A stretch of DNA of 64,000 bases, taken from NCBI GenBank assembly GCA_026417655.1, contig JAOACS010000008.1, forward strand, positions 1 to 64,000, given 5' to 3'. Of the stretch, positions 35,649-43,477 are shown one piece after another (the first letter of the stretch is position 1; each line of letters opens with the position of its first letter). This stretch comes from Syntrophobacterales bacterium (lineage in GTDB: Bacteria > Desulfobacterota > Syntrophobacteria > Syntrophobacterales > Thermodesulforhabdaceae). Made by a program: the position numbers and the translations under genes. Below the pieces are notes generated by a model, which was given only the letters and a program-made list of their open reading frames with translations, did no database searches and was not told the DNA's origin.

Positions 35649-35960
35649 CTAAAATGTGAGTATCTTATCCGATTCCTTTATTATCTCATACAGGTCATCC
35701 ATCCACCCAAGGGGACAATCCTTAGAGGGCACGAGCCCGTGCACCTTCATACACACACCTCAAAGGTAAAAATCTCCTTGGAAGGCCTGAACCTGCCCCT
35801 TTACGTCAAACTCTTCCGTTGAAATCTGTTCGTAGAGAACGCCCTTTCCAAGCATGAACACACTCACCTCATCACCCTTTTTAAGGGCAAGGTTTGCAAG
35901 TCTCATTGCGTTATAAACCGTTTCGGCATCGTTTGTAGAAATGATAATTAGAAGTTTCAT
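35649..35960 (-). CDS. DsrE-family selenoprotein (in-frame TGA = selenocysteine, UxxC motif)
   Basis: 103 residues if the TGA at 35760-35762 (codon 67) is read as selenocysteine. The first 66 residues (MKLLIIISTNDAETVYNAMR, FMLGKGV) are clearly DsrE-like. Beyond the TGA the same frame continues GVCMKVHGL, DCPLGWMDDLY and ends ESDKILTF at a TAG. In Cys-containing relatives this place reads CGTC or similar and the tail ends in DKVVTF, so U-G-V-C replaces C-x-x-C exactly. A SECIS-like hairpin starts 17 bases after the TGA. ATG is preceded by GGGAGG. DsrE-like proteins handle sulfur or persulfide; the GlcF/HdrD-like gene lies 53 bp downstream. Not a pseudogene, because the homology spans the stop. 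Confidence 0.86.
35725..35746 (-). promoter_or_regulatory. Bacterial SECIS element
   Basis: On the minus strand, just after the in-frame TGA, GGTGCACG-GGCT-CGTGCCC forms a hairpin: 5-bp upper stem GCACG/CGTGC, 4-base apical loop GGCU (35734-35737), an unpaired U below the upper stem and further G-C pairs. The loop begins 22 bases past the UGA. This parallels the E. coli fdhF SECIS, which has an unpaired U, a short stem and apical loop GGUC about 18 bases past its UGA. Confidence 0.75.
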
Positions 35961-35997
35961 AGGTTTGCATCCTCCCTTGTTTGAGTTCTCAAGATCA

Positions 35998-36026
35998 TGT
36001 ATATAGAATTTTCCGTAAACTTTAAA
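35998..36026 (-). promoter_or_regulatory. Candidate promoter for the dsrE-like/glcF-like operon
   Basis: On the minus strand TTTAAA (36021-36026) and TATACA (35998-36003) are spaced by 17 bases, 38 bases before the start codon. Downstream of the -10, at 35981-35992, lies the inverted repeat TTGAG-NN-CTCAA, which might be an operator; this is speculative. Confidence 0.4.
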
Positions 36027-36098
36027 TCGGAATTTACTTTTCTTTTGTCTTGCACGGTAGATTTCCAGGTTGTTAAATAGCCAACCACTGGTCTATTT

Positions 36099-36107
36099 TG
36101 CTATAAT
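36099..36107 (+). promoter_or_regulatory. Extended -10 promoter for the efflux operon
   Basis: TGC-TATAAT: a perfect TATAAT hexamer (36102-36107) preceded by the TG of an extended -10, 35 bases before the tolC-like start. No good -35 box lies at 16-18 bases, which an extended -10 can offset. It lies in the 182-bp divergent gap with the dsrE-like gene. Confidence 0.6.
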
Positions 36108-36142
36108 AAAAAATTTAGGGCATAAGCTAGGAGAGTGATTAG

Positions 36143-37420
36143 ATGAAGAAACTTTTAGCTTTACTCCTTCTTTACACTTCTTCTTTATGGGCGAAGGATT
36201 TGGCTTTAACAGTAAAATCCGGTGAAGTCCTAGACCTTAATCAATGCATTGAGATAGCCCTTAGACACCATCCAGACATAAGAGCGGCTCGCTACAACAT
36301 ACAGATTGCTGAAAGCAAAGTTGGACAAGCCAAGGCAGCCTATTATCCTCAACTTACTGCAACTACTGGCTATAGCAATTCTAAGGAGATGTCTACTCCC
36401 GATGTTACGGGAAAATCCTTTAACGACTATATTGGCCAAACAACACTGAAGCAAACCCTTTTTGATTTTGGCCGGACTCCCGCTCAGGTTGATGTCCAAA
36501 GAAAGGGGGCTCAGTCTTCCGTCTTTGATGCTGAAAATATCGTTGTGCAGACGGTTTTTAATGTGAAAAGGGCCTATTACTCTCTTCTCAGGGCGAAGAA
36601 AAACCGTGATGTTGCAGCTGAGGTTCTGAAGCAATATGAATTTCATCTAACGCAAGCCAAAGCTCTTTATGAAGTAGGCGCAAAACCTAAAGTCGATGTA
36701 ACCAAAGCCGAAGTAGACCTAACCAATGCTAAACTTAATCTTATGAAGGCTGAAAATGTCGTAAAAGTTGCTAAGGCGAACCTTGACAATGCCATGGGAG
36801 TTCCCCAAGCTCCTGATTATGATATTAAGGATAGTCTTAGTGTTGAAAAACTATCTATCACCTTTGAAGAGGCCTTGCAAAGGGCCTATGAGGAGCGTTC
36901 AGATCTTAAGAGTATTAAAGCCAAGGTGGAAGCAGCGAAGCGGTCGGTTGATTTAGCAAGAAAGGATTTTTATCCTGTGCTTGCAACCAAAATTACCTAT
37001 AGCATTCCGAGGAATGGGGATTTTTCTGGGGACGATTGGGATGTGGGGCTAAGCTTTTCGGTACCTCTATTTAGTGGGTTTTCTACGGTGTATAAGATTC
37101 AGGAGTCGAGGGCGAACTTGGGATTTTTGCAGGCCAATGAAGATGCACTAAAGCAGAGAATTTATTTGGAGGTTAAAGAATCCTATGTCAATATGACGGA
37201 AGCGAAGGAAAGGATCGAGGCGGCGAGCTTGGCTGCTAGGCAATCCAAGGAGAACCTTGAGTTGGCCCGAGGACGTTATGGAGTTGGAGCAGGCAGCTCC
37301 ATAGAGGTGACTGACGCTTTAGTAGCCTATGCCCGCTCTCAGGCAGAATATATTCAGGCCCTCTATGATTATAAAATTGCAGAGGCGAGTCTTTTAATGG
37401 CGATGGGGTTATTGAAATGA
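36143..37420 (+). CDS. TolC-family outer membrane efflux protein
   Basis: 425 residues with a cleavable signal peptide (MKKLLALLLLYTSSLWAKD). Two outer-membrane-efflux repeats follow, each with the helical pattern of TolC: LNQCIEIALRHHPDIRAARY opens the first, and VEKLSITFEEALQRAYEERS the second. It would form the trimeric outer membrane and periplasmic duct for the MacA/MacB-like genes that follow in the same direction (31 bp gap). This also shows that the organism has an outer membrane. Confidence 0.92.
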   Translation: MKKLLALLLLYTSSLWAKDLALTVKSGEVLDLNQCIEIALRHHPDIRAARYNIQIAESKVGQAKAAYYPQLTATTGYSNSKEMSTPDVTGKSFNDYIGQTTLKQTLFDFGRTPAQVDVQRKGAQSSVFDAENIVVQTVFNVKRAYYSLLRAKKNRDVAAEVLKQYEFHLTQAKALYEVGAKPKVDVTKAEVDLTNAKLNLMKAENVVKVAKANLDNAMGVPQAPDYDIKDSLSVEKLSITFEEALQRAYEERSDLKSIKAKVEAAKRSVDLARKDFYPVLATKITYSIPRNGDFSGDDWDVGLSFSVPLFSGFSTVYKIQESRANLGFLQANEDALKQRIYLEVKESYVNMTEAKERIEAASLAARQSKENLELARGRYGVGAGSSIEVTDALVAYARSQAEYIQALYDYKIAEASLLMAMGLLK

Positions 37421-37451
37421 CGGACTATGCTTGGTGACCAAGGATGGGTAG

Positions 37452-38630
37452 ATGGCTAAAGGGAGATTATTTGCGATTTTTGGATCTGTGGTTTTAATTT
37501 TTGTGGGTTATTGGGGTATTGGCAAACTATTTCAAGGTGGCCATGGAGGAGAAAATTTTTCCACAGCCAAAGTGACAAGAGGTGACATTGTGAAAATAGT
37601 GTCGGCTACGGGAACAGTAAACCCTGTGGCGATGGTTCTTATAGGTACTCAGGTTTCTGGAACCATCAAGCATATTTATGTGGATTTTAATTCACCCGTT
37701 AAGAAGGGAGAGATGATTGCGGAGATTGATCCTTCGCTTTTTGAGGCTCAGGTAGAACAAGCAAGGGCTAATGTTCTCGCTGCTCGGGCGAATTTAAAGA
37801 AAGCCGAAGCAACTCTTACCGATGCAGGGAGGACGCTAGAACGTAACAAGACCCTTTTTGGTAAGGACCTTATTGCAAGAAGTGAGCTTGAGGCGGCAGA
37901 GACCAATTACCAGATGGCCCTTGCTAATGTTCTCGCTGCTCGGGCTCAATTGAGTCAGGCGGAGGCTGCTCTTAAAAGTGCAGAGACGAACCTTCGATAT
38001 ACTAGGATAATCTCTCCCGTAGATGGGGTAGTAATTTCTAGGAACGTAGATGTTGGCCAAACCGTTGCTGCGAGTTTTCAAACTCCCACGCTCTTTACGA
38101 TTGCTAGAGATTTGACCAAAATGCAAATCAATACGAATGTTGCGGAGGCCGATATAGGTAAGATCTCTGTTGGTCAATTGGTTGAATTTACTGTGGATGC
38201 TTACCCTGAAGAGATCTTTCGGGGGAAGGTTTCCCAGGTTAGGCTTGCACCCATAAATATTCAAAATGTTGTTACCTATGATGTGGTAATTCTTGTAGAT
38301 AATCCCGATCTTAAGTTAAAACCTGGTATGACAGCGAATGTTTCTATTATTACAGCCGAGAAACGAGGGGTTTTGAGAATTCCTAATGCGGCTTTGAGGG
38401 TTACATTGACAAGGGTTGCCGCGGAGGGACAAAACAAACCGACTGAAGGTTCTGGGGTCTGGGTTTTGGAAAAGGGAAAACCTAAATTTGCAACCCTTAA
38501 GTTAGGCATAAGTGATGGTATCCACACAGAGGTTGTATCAGGCCTTGAAGAAGGTCAGGAGGTCATTGTGGAGACCAGAAGTAAACCAACTACCAAATCT
38601 GGTAGCACTCTTCTTAGGTTTTTCCGTTAA
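37452..38630 (+). CDS. MacA-like periplasmic adaptor (membrane fusion protein)
   Basis: 392 residues. An N-terminal membrane anchor (about 5-23) is followed by a biotinyl-lipoyl-like half (GTQVSGTIKHIYVDFNSPVK), a long coiled-coil hairpin with the Ala-rich repeat ANVLAARANLKKAEATL, the second lipoyl half (IISPVDGVVISRNVDVGQTV), a beta-barrel and a membrane-proximal domain. It links the MacB permease in the inner membrane to the TolC duct. Its stop codon overlaps the ABC ATPase start. Confidence 0.92.
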   Translation: MAKGRLFAIFGSVVLIFVGYWGIGKLFQGGHGGENFSTAKVTRGDIVKIVSATGTVNPVAMVLIGTQVSGTIKHIYVDFNSPVKKGEMIAEIDPSLFEAQVEQARANVLAARANLKKAEATLTDAGRTLERNKTLFGKDLIARSELEAAETNYQMALANVLAARAQLSQAEAALKSAETNLRYTRIISPVDGVVISRNVDVGQTVAASFQTPTLFTIARDLTKMQINTNVAEADIGKISVGQLVEFTVDAYPEEIFRGKVSQVRLAPINIQNVVTYDVVILVDNPDLKLKPGMTANVSIITAEKRGVLRIPNAALRVTLTRVAAEGQNKPTEGSGVWVLEKGKPKFATLKLGISDGIHTEVVSGLEEGQEVIVETRSKPTTKSGSTLLRFFR

Positions 38631-39322
38631 TGGCTTTGATTGAGGTTTCCAACATAACCAAGGTTTACAGGGTAGGCGATTTAGAACACTGGGTTCTTAA
38701 AGGCATTAGTCTATCCATTGAAAGAGGTGAATTTGTTGTGATAATGGGTCCCTCCGGTTCGGGAAAATCTACCTTTATGAATATCCTCGGATGCCTTGAT
38801 ACTCCCACATCTGGGACATATAGGCTAGAGGGGATGAACATAGGGGGGCTTGGGCGTGATGAGCTTTCGGAGATTCGAAACAAAAAGATCGGGTTTGTCT
38901 TCCAAAATTTTAATCTCATTCCCAGAATGAATGCTCTTGAAAATGTAGAGCTTCCCCTTCTCTACAATGGTGTCACAAAGAGGAATAGACGTGAAAGAGC
39001 GAAGAGGGCCCTAGAACTTGTAGGACTTAAAGACCGGGAGAGCCATTATCCCAATCAGCTTTCTGGAGGGCAGCAGCCAAGGGTTGCTATAGCGAGAGCC
39101 CTTGTTAACAATCCAGCCATAATCCTTGCCGACGAGCCGACGGGAAATCTAGACACGGCGTCAAGCGAAGACATTATGGCTCTTTTTAGTCGGTTAAATG
39201 CTGGGGGGATTACCATTATTATTGTGACCCATGAGCCCGATGTGGCACTTTATGGCCGTAGAGTTATAAGGTTTAGAGATGGTATGGTTATAGCAGACGA
39301 GAGGCGATCTCCTTCAATTTAG
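38630..39322 (+). CDS. MacB/LolD-type ABC transporter ATPase with Q-to-P change in the signature
   Basis: 230 residues. Walker A is GPSGSGKST, the Q-loop region [12 protein letters not shown], Walker [12 protein letters not shown] and the switch His lies in VTHEP. The signature, usually LSGGQQQRVAIARA, reads [14 protein letters not shown]: the core LSGGQ is intact and the third Gln is Pro. In E. coli MacB the ATPase and permease are one chain; here they are separate, as in the LolCD and YbbA-like systems. It overlaps the adaptor gene by one base and lies 14 bp before the permease. Confidence 0.94.
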   Translation: MALIEVSNITKVYRVGDLEHWVLKGISLSIERGEFVVIMGPSGSGKSTFMNILGCLDTPTSGTYRLEGMNIGGLGRDELSEIRNKKIGFVFQNFNLIPRMNALENVELPLLYNGVTKRNRRERAKRALELVGLKDRESHYPNQLSGGQQPRVAIARALVNNPAIILADEPTGNLDTASSEDIMALFSRLNAGGITIIIVTHEPDVALYGRRVIRFRDGMVIADERRSPSI

Positions 39323-39336
39323 GGGAAAAAGGGTAT

Positions 39337-40566
39337 ATGGTCCATTTAGGAGCCACTATTCAAATTGCTATTAGATCCCTTAGGGCAAATAAGATAAGGT
39401 CAGGGCTAACAACTCTTGGTATTATAATCGGTGTTGCTGCAGTAATCGCTATGGTTGCTGTGGGAAGTGGAGCAAGTCTTCAACTCTCAAATCAGATCGC
39501 TACCATGGGAAGTAATATTCTCATAGTTCTTCCTGGAGCTACAACGGTTGGTGGTATAAGAGCGGGAACGGGGACCCAGTCGTCCCTTACAATTGACGAT
39601 GCGGAGGCCATAAGGAGGGAATGTTCCGCCGTTTTAGACGTGGCACCCTTTTCTACGGGGAGTGCTCAGGTTGTTTACGGAAACCAGAATTGGTTTACAG
39701 CCGTTGTGGGCACGACGCCTTCAATGTTTTCCATTCGGGATTGGAATCTCACATCTGGCCGTTCATTTACCGATCAGGAAGTTAAGAATATGGCCAAGGT
39801 CTGCCTTCTTGGGCAGACTGTTGTGGAAAACATCTTTGGACAAGAGGAACCTCTAGGAAAAATCCTTCGTATAAAAAATGTCCCCTTTGTAGTCATTGGC
39901 GTTCTCGAAAAAAAGGGGCAAACGCCCACTGGGCAGGATCAGGATGATACGGTTTTTGTGCCTATTACAGTAGCTCAAAAGATGCTCTTTGGAACTAATC
40001 TCCCTGGAACGGTCAAGATGATAATGATAAAGGCAAAGAGCGCAGAAGAGCTTCCATTAGCGGAAAAACAGGTAAACGATCTTCTAAGGCAGCGCCATCG
40101 TATAGGACCAAAACAGGATCCCGATTTTACAATAAGAAATCTTACTAAAATTCTTGAAACGGCTAGGGAATCAGTTCGGGTTATGTCTTTTCTACTTGGA
40201 ACCATCGCTTCCATCTCTCTTGTGGTTGGAGGCATTGGGATTATGAACATTATGCTTGTCTCAGTAACGGAACGCACCAAAGAAATAGGAATAAGGATGG
40301 CGGTTGGGGCGAAAACGTGGGACATTCGGCTTCAGTTTCTCATGGAATCCTTGATTCTTTCCCTTATTGGAGGAGTTCTAGGGATTGTTTTAGGGATTGT
40401 AGTTTCTAAGTCGATCTCCTCCTTAGCTGGATGGCCAACCGTTATATCACCCTTTGGTATTTTGCTATCTTTTAGCTTTTCAGGCTTTGTGGGAATCTTC
40501 TTTGGATTTTATCCAGCCTATAAGGCTTCAATGCTAAATCCTATTGAAGCCCTTCGCTATGAATAG
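39337..40566 (+). CDS. MacB-like ABC transporter permease
   Basis: 409 residues. One transmembrane helix near the N-terminus (about 23-46), a large periplasmic MacB_PCD domain, then three helices in the C-terminal FtsX domain (about 285-310, 330-365, 370-395) containing TERTKEIGIRMAVGAKTWDI and YPAYKASMLNPIEALRYE. Together with the ATPase, adaptor and TolC-like protein it completes a tripartite exporter. The substrate (antibiotic, lipopeptide, siderophore or other) cannot be read from sequence. Confidence 0.93.
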   Translation: MVHLGATIQIAIRSLRANKIRSGLTTLGIIIGVAAVIAMVAVGSGASLQLSNQIATMGSNILIVLPGATTVGGIRAGTGTQSSLTIDDAEAIRRECSAVLDVAPFSTGSAQVVYGNQNWFTAVVGTTPSMFSIRDWNLTSGRSFTDQEVKNMAKVCLLGQTVVENIFGQEEPLGKILRIKNVPFVVIGVLEKKGQTPTGQDQDDTVFVPITVAQKMLFGTNLPGTVKMIMIKAKSAEELPLAEKQVNDLLRQRHRIGPKQDPDFTIRNLTKILETARESVRVMSFLLGTIASISLVVGGIGIMNIMLVSVTERTKEIGIRMAVGAKTWDIRLQFLMESLILSLIGGVLGIVLGIVVSKSISSLAGWPTVISPFGILLSFSFSGFVGIFFGFYPAYKASMLNPIEALRYE

Positions 40567-40574
40567 AAGTCCTG

Positions 40575-41282
40575 CTATAGTCCTATTGCTTCGGGTTCTT
40601 CGGGTCGAAATAGAGAAAGAATAGCTTTTCTTTCATCGCTAGATACTTCCGCTTTATCCGCTGCATCGCTTTCCCACATGACCACGTTTTTACCCTTCTT
40701 CTTCGCCTTAAGGAGAAGTTGGTCAGCAGCATCTAGGACCATTTCCGTGTTACCAAAAAAGGAATAGGCGTTCGTGATTGTGAAAACTCCTAAACTTGCT
40801 GTAATCGAAATACATATGTTGTTACTACAGATATGCCTTGACTCTATGGATTTCCTTATACGTTCAGCAACCTTTATGGCATCATCAAGTCTTGTATGGG
40901 ATAGGATTATCACAAACTCTTCACCTCCATAGCGAAAGGCCCTATCGGATGCTCTAACGGAGGATTTTATAATTCTTGCAACCTCCTTTAAGACCATATC
41001 GCCTACGATGTGGCCGTAGGTATCATTTACTTTCTTGAAATCATCAAGATCTATCATAATAACCGAGGTGGGCTCACCGGTTCTGGCGGTCTTTTTTATT
41101 TCATTCGCTAGAGTCTCTAGCATAGACCGGACATTGTATAGGCCTGTCATTGGATCTAGGGAAAGGAGTTCCCGAAGCTTTTTATTTTCATATTTCAAGC
41201 GGTTGAAACGCCTTAATATAATACAACTAGACTTTAATTTACATCCTTTACATCTTGGAGCTAACCGTTCGTGATGTGGCAT
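40575..41282 (-). CDS. Diguanylate cyclase (GGDEF domain) with Cys-rich N-terminus
   Basis: 235 residues. A short N-terminal stretch CKGCKLKSSC could bind a metal or be redox-sensitive; a helix precedes the GGDEF domain (DPMTGLYNVRSM at the start). The active-site loop is RYGGEEF, consistent with making c-di-GMP from GTP. The inhibitory I-site RxxD is present as RASD, five residues before GGEEF, so product inhibition is expected. No transmembrane segment. It converges with the permease gene (8-bp gap) without a visible terminator. An HD-GYP phosphodiesterase is encoded 2.2 kb away. Confidence 0.93.
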   Translation of the reverse strand: MPHHERLAPRCKGCKLKSSCIILRRFNRLKYENKKLRELLSLDPMTGLYNVRSMLETLANEIKKTARTGEPTSVIMIDLDDFKKVNDTYGHIVGDMVLKEVARIIKSSVRASDRAFRYGGEEFVIILSHTRLDDAIKVAERIRKSIESRHICSNNICISITASLGVFTITNAYSFFGNTEMVLDAADQLLLKAKKKGKNVVMWESDAADKAEVSSDERKAILSLFRPEEPEAIGL

Positions 41283-41301
41283 ATTAGATTCCTACAAATA
41301 G

Positions 41302-41333
41302 AAAAAACACCCGGAGAGGAAGATTCCGGGTGT
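41302..41333 (-). terminator. Rho-independent terminator after the 43-residue basic protein
   Basis: On the minus strand ACACCCGGA and TCCGGGTGT form a perfect 9-bp stem with a 9-base loop, followed directly by a run of six T. It lies 8 bp past the stop of the small basic protein gene and ends that transcript before the diguanylate cyclase gene. Confidence 0.85.
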
Positions 41334-41341
41334 CTTTAAGC

Positions 41342-41473
41342 TTAAGATAGAGTCAGTTTTTCCAAGATTTCCAAGTTCTTGGCAATACGTTTCACCTCTT
41401 TCTTAAGATTTTTCCTGTTAGGACGGTCCTTGTTTTTACGCCGTCTTCTGGTGCGAGTCGTGTTGGATGTCAT
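41342..41473 (-). CDS. Small, very basic 43-residue protein, function unknown
   Basis: ATG after a strong AAGGAGGG site, 43 codons, TAA, then a clear terminator 8 bp on. The N-terminal half is rich in Arg, Lys and Asn (RTRRRRKNKDR); the second half looks like an amphipathic helix (KKEVKRIAKNLEILEKL). The charge suggests nucleic acid or ribosome binding, comparable in style to bTHX or other small ribosome-associated proteins, but I do not recognise a family. The ribosome-binding site, the codon pattern and the dedicated terminator make it a likely real gene. It lies downstream of the AmgK-like gene on the same strand. Confidence 0.7.
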   Translation of the reverse strand: MTSNTTRTRRRRKNKDRPNRKNLKKEVKRIAKNLEILEKLTLS

Positions 41474-41544
41474 CTTACCCTCCTTAGGATATAATCACCT
41501 CAATGAAATAGCATTACATTAAATCAAACCTTCTGTCTATCATC

Positions 41545-42597
41545 TTATGTGGGTGACCAACTCCGAATTTTATCTTCCGCAAGATCTAACCAGTGGGAAA
41601 GCCTAGAAAGTCTAAGGCACCAAAGGGTTGATCGCCTTCCTTTAAGCTCTTTCCACGCCCTCGGTAGGAAACCAAGAAAAAAGGTTTTTCCTCTTTGCTT
41701 TCCAAGGAAGGAAAATGCAGCAATAATCTGGAGGTTTCTACATAAGGAGACCGCTTCGTAGCGGGATGGAGAAAAGCCTTTTCCCAATCTAGCGTAGAGT
41801 CTAATCAGAGTCCGTCGTTCCCTAAGGGGTAGATCGACATAGGGATCTATTACTAAGGCGGCAAGGTCATACTCACCGGGACCATAACGCATGCCCTGGT
41901 AATCTATAAGACGAAGTTTACCATCCTTTATCATAATGTTTCTACTTTGGAAGTCCCTGTGGATACAGGATGTTGTTTCGTGGGTTCCTGCAAGTTCGGA
42001 TAATCTGAAGAAATCGTCCTTGAGATCACCCCAAGATACAGGAAGTCCCAAAAAGTCGCAAAGAAAGGACCGTCTAAAATATTCTAGCTCCTTTTCCAAG
42101 ACAAAGGAGGGATTATAGGATTCACCATCAATAAAGAAACGAGCTTCCACCCCATTGGTTGCTCTGATTTGGAACTTGACTAAAAGTTCTACAGCCTTTC
42201 GGTAGGCGATCTGTCTTGACTGGGGATTTTTTAGGGTATAGGTGTGTAAACTAAGATCTCCCAAGTCTTCCATAAGAAAGATTCCTTTGGAAGGGTTTGA
42301 AAAGTAAATCTCTGGGACAGGGATACGGTGAGAGGCTAGATAAGCCGAGAGATAGGAAAAGGCTAAGTTTTCTCGAAGTCGTAATGGATTATCCGAAGGA
42401 GCATACATGAGAACAAAGGTTTTAGTTTTTAATTTTACTCTAAAAAAACGTCTATCCGATCCGTCACCAGCAATGGGAAAAAGTAGAAGGTCCTCTGACT
42501 CAGGATAGAGGGTTCTAAGGATTTCTCTAATGATTGCCGGTAGTTTAGAATTTCCAGACTCTTTCTGGTGTAATGATTTCTCTATAATGGTTTCCAT
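41545..42597 (-). CDS. AmgK-like sugar kinase (aminoglycoside phosphotransferase fold)
   Basis: 350 residues, COG3178-type phosphotransferase. The catalytic loop is CIHRDFQSRNIM (His-x-Asp...Asn) and the metal-binding motif is IDYQGMRYGPGEYDLA (Asp-Tyr-Gln). In Pseudomonas the homologue AmgK phosphorylates MurNAc and GlcNAc at the anomeric position in peptidoglycan recycling and is encoded next to the uridylyltransferase MurU. The same pairing is seen here, with a 53-bp overlap, so a wall-sugar salvage role is likely though not proven. The gene starts inside the upstream nucleotidyltransferase gene. Confidence 0.8.
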   Translation of the reverse strand: METIIEKSLHQKESGNSKLPAIIREILRTLYPESEDLLLFPIAGDGSDRRFFRVKLKTKTFVLMYAPSDNPLRLRENLAFSYLSAYLASHRIPVPEIYFSNPSKGIFLMEDLGDLSLHTYTLKNPQSRQIAYRKAVELLVKFQIRATNGVEARFFIDGESYNPSFVLEKELEYFRRSFLCDFLGLPVSWGDLKDDFFRLSELAGTHETTSCIHRDFQSRNIMIKDGKLRLIDYQGMRYGPGEYDLAALVIDPYVDLPLRERRTLIRLYARLGKGFSPSRYEAVSLCRNLQIIAAFSFLGKQRGKTFFLGFLPRAWKELKGRRSTLWCLRLSRLSHWLDLAEDKIRSWSPT

Positions 42598-43471
42598 CTA
42601 CCACCACTCCATCGGTCACAATACAGGTATCGAGACTACTTCCAGCCTTGACTCGAACGCTATCCCATAGAACACTAGATTTAACAAAAGCCTTCGATTC
42701 CAAAATAGTATTTCTCCCAAGCAGGGAATCCTTGGATAGGACCCTACAGAGTCTCAAATATCTATCCACGGTTCCTACGTCAAACCATGTCACATCGCTT
42801 AACTCAATATACCTTATGGGAATACCCCTCTCAATCATGAGACTATAGATGTCCATAACGTCCATGTAGGGAATCCCCTTTAAGACGTTATTAATACCCT
42901 TCATGGAAATTAGGCCGTAGTGATACATTAGAGAGGAATGGAAGATCTGGATACCCACATAAGCGAGGAGTCTATAGCCTTTGGATAACTCATCCTCCTT
43001 TAGGGTAGTTCGCCTTATCCTTTTTACGTATCCCTCGGAATCCACAAGGACATTATTAAAAGTGGGCTCGTCTTTTAATACCAGGTAGATTGATGGCTCC
43101 TTTAGGATAATTTTTTCCAGGATTCCATCTAGTGGAGAAGAGAGAAAAGAATCTCCATTAATAGCAAGGATCCATCTATCGGGATAATTGGAGGAGATCC
43201 TAAAGAGTGAACCTCCCGATCCAAGAATTTTAGATTCATAGATGGGAGACAGGAAAGGATATTGATGGGATATAACCTTTAGGTATTCAGAAAGGATCGG
43301 ATTTAGGGCGTGGAGATTTACGAATACTTTTGAAAAACTTGCCAATTTTGATAGCCATAATTCTAAGAGGGTTTTCTTTCCTACGGGCATTAGCACCTTG
43401 GGACGTAATAGAGTCAGAGGTCTAAGGCGAGTTCCCCAACCAGCAGAAAGGATATAAGCATAGTCTAGCAT
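42545..43471 (-). CDS. MurU-like NDP-sugar nucleotidyltransferase
   Basis: 308 residues. The nucleotide-binding motif SAGWGTRLRPLTLLRPKVLMPV opens the protein (consensus GxGTRxxPxT...PKP), followed by the sugar-phosphate site LAINGDSF. The C-terminus (VLWDSVRVKAGSSLDTCIV) has left-handed beta-helix hexad character. With the AmgK-like kinase next to it, the most likely reaction is MurNAc-1-phosphate plus UTP to UDP-MurNAc. Other COG1208 pyrophosphorylases (mannose- or glucose-1-phosphate) look alike, so specificity is inference from context. Confidence 0.8.
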   Translation of the reverse strand: MLDYAYILSAGWGTRLRPLTLLRPKVLMPVGKKTLLELWLSKLASFSKVFVNLHALNPILSEYLKVISHQYPFLSPIYESKILGSGGSLFRISSNYPDRWILAINGDSFLSSPLDGILEKIILKEPSIYLVLKDEPTFNNVLVDSEGYVKRIRRTTLKEDELSKGYRLLAYVGIQIFHSSLMYHYGLISMKGINNVLKGIPYMDVMDIYSLMIERGIPIRYIELSDVTWFDVGTVDRYLRLCRVLSKDSLLGRNTILESKAFVKSSVLWDSVRVKAGSSLDTCIVTDGVVVDGNHYREIITPERVWKF

Positions 43472-43477
43472 ATCTAT

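Noticed and set aside
35760-35960. Reading the dsrE-like ORF as a truncated 66-residue protein or pseudogene
   Set aside because: The same frame continues past the TGA with family-like residues to the expected C-terminus, and a SECIS-like hairpin follows, so selenocysteine read-through explains it better.
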